Assembly (NCBI GenBank): GCA_035553355.1
Contig: DATMJW010000063.1
Span: forward strand, 1 to 5,730
Length of the DNA stretch: 5,730 nt
From: Gaiellasilicea sp035553355
GTDB taxonomy: Bacteria; Actinomycetota; Thermoleophilia; Gaiellales; Gaiellaceae
Direction: 5' to 3'
The notes beneath the pieces are model-generated. The model ran no database searches, was not told the origin of the DNA, and was given only the letters and a program-made list of their open reading frames with translations. Each line of letters starts with the position of its first letter. Position 1 is the stretch's first letter. The translations under genes were made by a program, and so were the position numbers. This document shows positions 1 through 4,951 of the stretch, one piece after another.

Positions 1-1
1 G

Positions 2-1618
2 ATCGTGATCTGCCGCCGCGGCGTCAACCCGCGGGTCGAGAAGGGCCGCAACGTCGAGCTCGGCGGTGCGGGCGGCATGGTGCTCGTGAACACCGCGGCC
101 GAGGGCGAGGGCATCGTCGGCGACGCGCACGAGCTGCCCGCCGTCCACCTCGGCTACAACGACGCCAAGGTGCTCGAGGCGTGGGTGCTCGACGGCGGCA
201 CGGGGCACACCGCCACCATCGCCGGGACGACCGTGAGCGTCGCGCCCGAGAACGGCGACATCATGGCCGGGTTCAGCTCCCGTGGGCCGAACAAGCCTGC
301 TCCGGGCGTGCTCAAGCCGGACATCACCGGACCCGGCGTGGACATCCTCGCCGCCGTGAACACACCGGCCGAGTACGGCATCCTCAGCGGCACGTCGATG
401 TCGAGCCCGCACCTCGCCGGCTCGGCCGCGCTGCTGCGGGCGCTGCACCGCGACTGGACGCCGGCCGAGGTGCAGTCGGCGATCATGACGACCGCCCGCG
501 ACAGCGGTGTCCGCAAGGAGGACGGCGTCCGCTCGGCCGACTCGTTCGACATGGGCGCCGGCCGCGTCGACCTCACGACCGCCGGTCGTGCCGGGTTCGT
601 CATGAACGAGGAGACGGCGAAGTACACGGGCGCGGATCCCGCCGCGGGCGGCGATCCGACGACGCTCAACATCCCGAGCCTGACGCACGCCAACTGCGTC
701 GGCACGTGCACGTGGACGCGCACGATCAAGGGCACCGTCGCCGGCTCGTGGAAGGTGACGACGAGCGGCCCGCGCAACCTGAAGCTGACGGTCTCGCCGG
801 CGAGCTTCACGCTCGCGCCGGGGCAGACGCAGACGCTGACGATCTCCGCGGACGTCTCGAAGCTGCCGGCCGGCAAGTACGCGTTCGGCCGCGTCACGCT
901 CGCCTCGAGCGCGGCGCCCGAGGCGCACTTCCCGGTCGTCGTCCTCCCGGGCGGCACCGCGCAGCCCGTCGACATCGAGACGACGAGCACCACCGGCACG
1001 AAGACGGTGACGGTCACCTCGCCGATCGAGATCAAGAGTCTCTCGACGCGCGTCTCCGGCCTCACGCGCGGCGTCGTCGAGAACCGGACGCTCGAGCAGG
1101 ATCCGACCCCGCTCGATCCGTACGACACGAGCGTCGGCACGTTCACCGTCCTCGTCGACGTCCCGGCCGGTGCGCGCTTCATCGCATCCGAGATCGCCGA
1201 GACGACGGCGACCGACCTCGACCTGTTCATCGGCCGCGACGACGACGGCGACGGGCAGGCGGAGCTCGCGGAGGAGCTGTGCCGCAGCGCCTCCGAGACG
1301 GCGTTCGAGTCGTGCAGGCTCTCGGAGCCGGAGGGCGGCAAGTACTGGATTCGCGTCCAGAACTGGCTGACCGGCGGGCTCCTGCTCGACGACGTCGAGC
1401 TCGTGGCTGCCGTCGTCCCCGGCACCGACGCCGGCAACCTGACGGTGAGCGGCCCGAAGACCGTCGCGGCGAACACGCCGTTCGACGTCACGCTCGCCTA
1501 CAACGTCCCGACGCTCGGGGTCGGCGAGACGTGGTTCGGGCTCGTCGAGCTCGGCTCCGACCGCAAGAACATCGGCAACGCTGGCTCGCTGTTCGTCCGC
1601 CTCGAGCGGACGGGCTGA
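2..1618 (+). CDS. Secreted subtilisin-family (S8) serine protease, C-terminal part (5' end outside window)
   Basis: The frame is open to the left edge, so the N-terminus, signal peptide, propeptide and catalytic Asp and His lie outside; the GTG at 5 is an internal Val codon. The visible part starts inside a protease-associated (PA) domain (about residues 1-75, counting that Val as 1), with CRRGVNPRVEK and GGMVLVNT. The end of the S8 catalytic domain follows: FSSRGPN at 90-96, LKPDITGPGVDILAA, and GTSMSSPH, whose Ser131 (codon 395-397) is the catalytic nucleophile. Residues about 215-315 resemble an Fn3-like beta domain common after the catalytic domain of secreted subtilases, with a CVGTC pair at 231/235 that may form a disulfide. 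A second beta domain, about 375-470, resembles a pre-peptidase C-terminal (PPC) domain and carries an acidic EF-hand-like loop at 412-423 and Cys426/Cys437. The role is extracellular protein degradation; the substrate cannot be told. A strong hairpin follows the stop by five bases. The family call is secure; the names of the C-terminal domains are inferred. Confidence 0.95.
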   Translation: MVICRRGVNPRVEKGRNVELGGAGGMVLVNTAAEGEGIVGDAHELPAVHLGYNDAKVLEAWVLDGGTGHTATIAGTTVSVAPENGDIMAGFSSRGPNKPAPGVLKPDITGPGVDILAAVNTPAEYGILSGTSMSSPHLAGSAALLRALHRDWTPAEVQSAIMTTARDSGVRKEDGVRSADSFDMGAGRVDLTTAGRAGFVMNEETAKYTGADPAAGGDPTTLNIPSLTHANCVGTCTWTRTIKGTVAGSWKVTTSGPRNLKLTVSPASFTLAPGQTQTLTISADVSKLPAGKYAFGRVTLASSAAPEAHFPVVVLPGGTAQPVDIETTSTTGTKTVTVTSPIEIKSLSTRVSGLTRGVVENRTLEQDPTPLDPYDTSVGTFTVLVDVPAGARFIASEIAETTATDLDLFIGRDDDGDGQAELAEELCRSASETAFESCRLSEPEGGKYWIRVQNWLTGGLLLDDVELVAAVVPGTDAGNLTVSGPKTVAANTPFDVTLAYNVPTLGVGETWFGLVELGSDRKNIGNAGSLFVRLERTG

Positions 1619-1623
1619 CGGCA

Positions 1624-1667
1624 CCCGCGGAGGAGGGGGCGGCGGCACCGCCGCCCCCTCCCGCGGG
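1624..1667. terminator. GC-rich hairpin, probable bidirectional transcription terminator
   Basis: Left arm 1624-1645 pairs with right arm 1648-1667. There is an outer stem of 7 bp (CCCGCGG with CCGCGGG), a 2-nt bulge on the left, and an inner stem of 13 bp (GAGGGGGCGGCGG with its complement), with only CA between the arms, so the real loop is about 4 nt. No T-tract follows on either strand, so this is not a classical intrinsic terminator; T-less hairpins after genes are common in high-GC actinobacteria. It sits between two convergent genes, 5 bp after the protease stop and 68 bp beyond the L,D-transpeptidase stop, and could serve both. Confidence 0.7.
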
Positions 1668-1735
1668 GCACTCCACCACGCGCTCCGTTCGCGCACGAGG
1701 CGCTCGCGGATCCGACGGCGCCGGACGAGCCGCGC

Positions 1736-2401
1736 CTAGCGGCGGAACGTCGCCGTCGTGCCGAGCGCCATCTGCGGCTTCGCGCCCGGCCGGAGCCAGC
1801 GGAGCACCGTCACGAGCGCGTCGCGCCGGAGGCTGATGCAGCCGTTGGTGGGGCCGCCCGTTTGGGCATGGAGGAAGATGCCGGAGCCGCGGCCGGGCAC
1901 CGTCGGGTTCATGTTGAACTCGACGACTGCGAGGTGCACGTACGGCACGGGTTGCTCCCACATGCCGTCGCTCGTCGAGCCGAACGGCGGCTTCCGCCCG
2001 CACGGCACCTGCACGAACTGGTTGTACGTCGGTGAGCGCGGGTTCTCGTCCCACCAGTCGCCACAGCGCAGGCGCCGGTACTCGAACTTCACGCCCGGAT
2101 TCGGGGCGGTCCCGTACATGCGGCTCCCGATCGGGAAGGTGCCGATCGGCGTCGTGCCGTCGCCCTCGCGGCGGTGCTCGCGCATCCCGTTCCGGCCGAC
2201 ACGAGCTGCGTAAGCGGGGCCGACGCGGATCCAGCAGCCGGTGGAGGAGCGACGCCACCGTTGCAGCGTCGCGTGGGTCGTGCGCGCCACCTTCGCCTCG
2301 GCCGTGAGGAGCTGCGTCGTACGGGCGTCGACGTCGGGCCCGTTCGCGAGGTTCGACGGACACGCGGCGGCGAGGCCGGCGGCGGCGACTGCGAGCAGCA
2401 C
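1736..2401 (-). CDS. Exported YkuD-type L,D-transpeptidase (COG3786-like)
   Basis: This 221-residue protein is predicted to act outside the membrane on peptidoglycan, where L,D-transpeptidases make 3-3 crosslinks or attach proteins through a catalytic Cys. The catalytic domain covers about residues 55-215: GDGTTPIGTFPIGS (81-94), GDWWDENPRSPTYNQFV (114-130), VVEFNMNP, then IFLHAQTGGPTNGCISL (175-191) with His178 and Cys188. The usual S/T-H-G-C motif reads T-N-G-C here. The N-terminus is hydrophobic (MLLAVAAAGLAAAC) without a basic n-region. Cys14 could be a lipoprotein Cys, but AAAC is a poor lipobox because the -3 residue is Ala. The GTG start at 2401 is effectively forced: an in-frame TAG lies four codons upstream (2411-2413) with no start between. 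There is no Shine-Dalgarno; TAGCCT lies exactly 6 nt upstream, suggesting a leaderless mRNA. It diverges from an M15 peptidase gene, which suggests shared cell-wall remodelling. Enzyme family is firm; exact reaction is inferred. Confidence 0.9.
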   Translation of the reverse strand: MLLAVAAAGLAAACPSNLANGPDVDARTTQLLTAEAKVARTTHATLQRWRRSSTGCWIRVGPAYAARVGRNGMREHRREGDGTTPIGTFPIGSRMYGTAPNPGVKFEYRRLRCGDWWDENPRSPTYNQFVQVPCGRKPPFGSTSDGMWEQPVPYVHLAVVEFNMNPTVPGRGSGIFLHAQTGGPTNGCISLRRDALVTVLRWLRPGAKPQMALGTTATFRR

Positions 2402-2436
2402 GGACGCAGGCTAGCCTGGGCCGATGCTCGTCGCAG
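2389..2436. repeat. Extended imperfect dyad symmetry spanning both start codons
   Basis: Taking the centre at 2412/2413, 18 of 24 mirrored positions match. They are CTGCGA (2389-2394) with TCGCAG (2431-2436), AGCA (2397-2400) with TGCT (2425-2428), isolated matches at 2403/2422 and 2405/2420, and the core CAGGCT/AGCCTG. The outer arms lie in the first codons of both genes, which encode similar signal-peptide starts (MLLA and MLVA). The symmetry could be an operator for a dimeric regulator, a trace of inverted duplication, or a by-product of two similar leader peptides starting at mirrored positions. Confidence 0.5.
2402..2423. promoter_or_regulatory. Symmetric bidirectional promoter for two leaderless genes
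   Basis: The whole gap between two divergent start codons is 22 bp. The palindrome AGGCTAGCCT (2408-2417; 12 bp if the pair 2407/2418 is included) is centred on 2412/2413. Read on plus, TAGCCT (2412-2417) is followed by exactly 6 nt and then ATG at 2424. Read on minus, TAGCCT (2413 down to 2408) is followed by exactly 6 nt and then GTG at 2401. TAGCCT fits the TANNNT pattern of actinobacterial -10 elements, and a 6-7 nt gap to the start codon is what leaderless transcription needs. No good -35 match is seen on either side. Inference from sequence; no transcript data. Confidence 0.65.
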
Positions 2437-3041
2437 CACTGCTCGCCGCGCTCGCCCTCGGCGGCACGGCCCCTGCGGCCGCCGAACCGACGTTCCGGTC
2501 GAACATCGAACGCGTCACGTGGTCGGATCTGCGCCACTCGTACCGCGCGGGGTGCCCCGTCCCCCCGGGTGGCCTCCGCACCGTCGTCGTCTCGTACCGC
2601 GACTTCCGCGGCGACGCGCGGACGGGGCGGATCGTCGTCGCGCGCTCGCAGGCGACGAAGATCGCCCGCGTCTTCCGGCAGCTGTGGGAAGCCCGCTTCC
2701 CGCTGCGCCGCGTCGAGCCGGTCTCCCGCTACCGGGGGAGCGACGACGCGTCGATGGCGGCGGACAACACCTCCGGGTTCAACTGCCGGTTCGTCGGCGG
2801 CACGAACCGGTGGTCGATGCACGCCTACGGGCTGGCGATCGACGTGAACCCGGTCGAGAACCCGTACGTGCAGGGAACGCGGGTGTCGCCGTCCGCGGGC
2901 CGCGCATACCTCGACCGCGTCCGCTTCCGCCCGGGGATGGCCGTCGCCGACGGCGTCCTCGTCCGCGCGTTCGCGTCGGTCGGCTGGAGGTGGGGCGCGG
3001 CCTTCGGCGACTACCAGCACTTCTCGACGACCGGCCGCTAG
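2424..3041 (+). CDS. Exported M15-family peptidoglycan peptidase (D,D-carboxypeptidase / endopeptidase-like)
   Basis: This 205-residue zinc peptidase is predicted to cut peptidoglycan stem peptides outside the cell. Residues 1-20 form a signal peptide (MLVAALLAALALGG, then APAAA with cleavage likely before Glu21); like its divergent neighbour it has no basic residue near the start. The M15 zinc site is clear: SMHAYGLAID gives His133 and Asp140 (the SxHxxGxAxD pattern), and GDYQHF gives His199. The preceding SMAADNTSGFNCR (110-122) is the substrate-side segment often seen in Peptidase_M15_4-type proteins. Cys44 and Cys121 could pair outside the cell. M15 includes VanY-type D,D-carboxypeptidases and L-Ala-D-Glu endopeptidases; sequence alone does not decide between them. 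If it is a carboxypeptidase it could make the tetrapeptide donors used by the L,D-transpeptidase next door. The ATG is 6 nt after a -10-like hexamer with no Shine-Dalgarno. The stop codon overlaps the stop of the convergent gene in CTAG. Confidence 0.9.
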   Translation: MLVAALLAALALGGTAPAAAEPTFRSNIERVTWSDLRHSYRAGCPVPPGGLRTVVVSYRDFRGDARTGRIVVARSQATKIARVFRQLWEARFPLRRVEPVSRYRGSDDASMAADNTSGFNCRFVGGTNRWSMHAYGLAIDVNPVENPYVQGTRVSPSAGRAYLDRVRFRPGMAVADGVLVRAFASVGWRWGAAFGDYQHFSTTGR

Positions 3042-3664
3042 CCCTCCCAAGGCGGCAGCTCGAGCGCGCGCTCGAAGCCGGCGCGGTCGTGCAGCGGGTC
3101 GCCGTGCGAGACGATCACGTGCTCGAACGGGAGGTCGAGCAGCGCGCGTAGCGCCGGCAGCACCCGCTCCTCGTGCCACGGCGTCGTCCAGACGCGAAGC
3201 TCCCCCTCCGGCGCCGTGAGCGCATCGGCGAAGACGAGCGCCCGCTGCTCGGGGAGCCACAACGGCGTCTCGTGCTTGCCGCGCCCGTCGTAGAGCGCGG
3301 CGAGCCCGCCGGGGAGCCGCGATCCCGGTTCGATCGGCTCGAGCTCCGTCCGCGGGACGTCGTGCCGCCAGAAGAGAGACGGGCCGAAGGCGCGGGCGCC
3401 GTAGCGGCGCGCGAACAGGTCGACGTCGCGGACGTGGTCCGGCTTCAGGACGACCACGAGCGTCGGCGGGTGCGCGTCGAACCGCGCCCACACCTCGTCG
3501 GCGCCGGGCGGTGGGGCGAGCGGGTCGAGCAGCGCGACCTCGCCGCCCGAGGCGACGCACGTGGACGTGACGTACGGGTCCCAGCCCGCGTCCGGTGTCC
3601 AGTCGGGGTGCTCCGTGCGCCACAGCCAGAGCCCGTCGGCGACGTCCCGGAGCTCGTGCGCCAT
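3038..3664 (-). CDS. MBL-fold-like protein lacking part of the metal-binding motif
   Basis: This 208-residue protein is probably cytoplasmic, with no signal peptide or membrane segment. Its outline follows the metallo-beta-lactamase fold: an N-terminal strand region (DGLWLWRTEHPDW, then EVALLDPLAPPP), a central segment LVVVLKPDHVRDVDLFARRYGA (split here at residues 69-90), LVFADALTAP (143-152) where MBL proteins have the GD strand, and HVIVSHGDPL (182-191) resembling the last His of the fold. The metal motif HxHxDH reads VLKPDH at 72-77, so both leading His are gone while Asp76 and His77 remain. Other candidate ligands are Asp147, His131 and His187. It may be a non-hydrolytic or one-metal family member; function is unknown. 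The ATG at 3664 directly follows the TAG of the M16 gene, so translation is probably coupled. Its 3' end overlaps the convergent M15 gene by 4 bp. Coding quality is good with no frameshift, which argues against decay. Fold assignment is an inference of moderate strength. Confidence 0.75.
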   Translation of the reverse strand: MAHELRDVADGLWLWRTEHPDWTPDAGWDPYVTSTCVASGGEVALLDPLAPPPGADEVWARFDAHPPTLVVVLKPDHVRDVDLFARRYGARAFGPSLFWRHDVPRTELEPIEPGSRLPGGLAALYDGRGKHETPLWLPEQRALVFADALTAPEGELRVWTTPWHEERVLPALRALLDLPFEHVIVSHGDPLHDRAGFERALELPPWEG

Positions 3665-4936
3665 CTACGCGAGCAGCTGCTCGAACCGCTCGGCGTCCTC
3701 GAACGGGCCGATCACGGCGAGTCGGAACCCGTCTGCGAGCACCTCCCGTGCGACGCGCTGGACGTCCTCGGCCGTGACGGCGTCGAGCGCCGCCAGCACC
3801 TCCGTCGGCTCCGTCGCCTCGCCCTCGAGCACCTCGCGGCGCAGCCCGAACATGATCTGCCCGTGCGGGCTCTCGAGCTGGAGCACGAAGCGGCCCTTCG
3901 CGAAGTTGCGCGCCTTCTCGAGCTCGTCCGCCGGTACCGGCTCCGACGCGAGCAGGCGGAACTGCTCGACGATCGTGCTGATCGCGTCGTCGATCCGGTT
4001 GATGTCGACGCCCGACTGCGCGTAGAGCGAGCCGGTGTCGGTGTAGGAGTGGTTCGTGCCGAAGACGTAGTACGCGAGTCCGCGGCGCTCTCGCACCTCC
4101 GTGAAGAGGCGGGAGGACATGCCGCCGCCGAGCACCGTCGAGAGGAGCTGGAGCACGTAGCGGTCGGGGTCGCGCAGAGGGCGCGAGCGCACCCCGAGGA
4201 CGAGGTGCGCCTGGTCGGAGGGCTTCGTGTGGACGCGGACGCGCGCGCCGTTCTCCGGGATGCGCACCGGCGTCGGCTCGCCCGTCTCGCGCGGCTCGAC
4301 GTCGCCGAGCAGCTCCTCGAGGCGCGGCAGGAGACCGCCGCCGAGCTTCCCGCCGACGCCGACCACCATCCTGCTCGGCCGGTACCACCGGTCGACGTAG
4401 TCGAGGAAGGTCTCGCGCGTCGCGCCGCGCACGGTCTCCTTGCGGCCGATGATGTCCCAGCCGAGCGGCTGGTCGCCGTAGAGCAGGTTCTCGTACACGC
4501 CGCCGATGAAGTCGCGCGGTGTGTCGAAGTACATGTTCATCTCCTCGACGATCACGCCCTTCTCGCGCTCGATCTCCTCGGGGTCGAACTTCGACCGGCG
4601 AAGCATGTCGACGAGGACGTCGAGCGCGACGTCGCGCGTGTCGGCGGCACAGCGGACGTAGTAGCCGGTGTACTCCTTGCCGGTGAAGGCGTTGAACTCG
4701 CCGCCGATGGCGTCGATCTCGCCGGCGATGTCTCGAGCCGTCGGGCGGCGGTCCGTGCCCTTGAAGAACATGTGCTCCGCGAAGTGCGCGATCCCGTTCG
4801 TCTCGGCGGTCTCGTAGCGCGAGCCCGCGGCGAGCATCACGAAGCACGACACCGACTGCGCCTGCGGGACGGGGGCGGTGAGGACGCGCAGGCCGTTCGC
4901 GAGCGTGTGCCGTTCGAAGACCCCCACGGCGGCCAT
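3665..4936 (-). CDS. M16-family zinc metallopeptidase (processing-peptidase-like)
   Basis: This 423-residue protein has the usual length of single-unit bacterial M16B peptidases, which act as dimers on short or unfolded peptides; the substrate here is unknown. The inverted zinc motif HFAEH is at 51-55 (His51, Glu54, His55), and Glu131 in VIVEEMNMYFDTP is the third ligand, 76 residues after His55 as in mitochondrial processing peptidase. The second M16 half carries GGGMSSRLFTEVRERRGLAY (270-289), which holds the conserved Arg/Tyr region. There is no signal peptide, so it is likely cytoplasmic. The open frame continues upstream to 5686, but that part is antisense to a SIS gene and has no M16 motif. 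ATG at 4936 gives MAAVGVFERHTL; GTG at 4927 (MGVFERHTLANGLRV) is a real alternative because TAGCAT lies 7 nt before it, while no -10 is suitably placed for the ATG. It is the first gene of a two-gene unit with the MBL-like gene, whose ATG abuts this TAG. Confidence 0.93.
   Translation of the reverse strand: MAAVGVFERHTLANGLRVLTAPVPQAQSVSCFVMLAAGSRYETAETNGIAHFAEHMFFKGTDRRPTARDIAGEIDAIGGEFNAFTGKEYTGYYVRCAADTRDVALDVLVDMLRRSKFDPEEIEREKGVIVEEMNMYFDTPRDFIGGVYENLLYGDQPLGWDIIGRKETVRGATRETFLDYVDRWYRPSRMVVGVGGKLGGGLLPRLEELLGDVEPRETGEPTPVRIPENGARVRVHTKPSDQAHLVLGVRSRPLRDPDRYVLQLLSTVLGGGMSSRLFTEVRERRGLAYYVFGTNHSYTDTGSLYAQSGVDINRIDDAISTIVEQFRLLASEPVPADELEKARNFAKGRFVLQLESPHGQIMFGLRREVLEGEATEPTEVLAALDAVTAEDVQRVAREVLADGFRLAVIGPFEDAERFEQLLA
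3670..3683. repeat. 14-bp perfect palindrome at an operon junction
   Basis: CGAGCAGCTGCTCG is a perfect palindrome inside the last codons of the M16 gene (encoding Glu-Gln-Leu-Leu), ending 2 bp before its stop codon and 5 bp before the abutting ATG of the MBL-like gene. In mRNA it could form a 5-bp stem with an AGCT loop. Codon preference (GAG CAG CTG CTC) may be the only cause. Confidence 0.4.
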
Positions 4937-4951
4937 GCTATAGACGGCCCT
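4935..4951. promoter_or_regulatory. Compact divergent promoter with CTATAG core
   Basis: The gap between the M16 ATG and the SIS GTG is 15 bp (4937-4951). It contains the palindrome CTATAG (4938-4943). On plus, TATAGA (4939-4944) lies 7 nt before GTG 4952. On minus, TAGCAT (4940 down to 4935) fits TANNNT and lies 7 nt before the alternative GTG at 4927. No Shine-Dalgarno precedes either start. It is an AT-rich island in very GC-rich DNA, which supports a -10 role. Prediction only. Confidence 0.5.

Noticed and set aside
5..7. GTG near the left edge as start of the S8 protease
   Set aside because: It lies inside the PA-domain segment, and the catalytic Asp and His must be upstream; the codon is an internal Val.
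154..1491. Minus-strand open frame of 445 codons antisense to the S8 protease
   Set aside because: The protease frame has clear catalytic motifs here; the antisense product is low-complexity Ser/Pro/Val without a recognisable domain.
1668..1735. Possible small gene or RNA between the hairpin and the L,D-transpeptidase stop
   Set aside because: The 68 bases show no convincing frame, start signal or stable structure beyond weak inverted repeats around 1711-1725.
181..1836. Plus-strand open frame of 551 codons overlapping the protease
   Set aside because: The product is Arg/His/Gly-rich, typical of an out-of-frame shadow, and it runs through the terminator hairpin into the antisense of the next gene.
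2385..2390. GCGACT as a -35 element for the plus-strand divergent promoter
   Set aside because: It matches TTGACA at only three positions, with a 21-bp spacer that is too long; no credible -35 is seen.
2174..3151. Plus-strand open frame of 325 codons over the promoter region and M15 gene
   Set aside because: It is out of frame with the M15 peptidase, is Arg-rich, and runs through the symmetric promoter and past both stop codons.
3038..3664. MBL-like gene as a pseudogene
   Set aside because: Loss of metal-binding His could suggest decay, but the frame is intact, codon use matches the neighbours, other fold elements are kept, and it is tightly coupled to the upstream gene.
1488..4847. Very long minus-strand open frame of 1119 codons
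   Set aside because: It crosses four real genes on both strands, in a frame different from the minus-strand genes, and its translation is Arg/Ala/Pro-rich without any motif. Such stop-free shadows are expected in DNA with GC-rich third positions.
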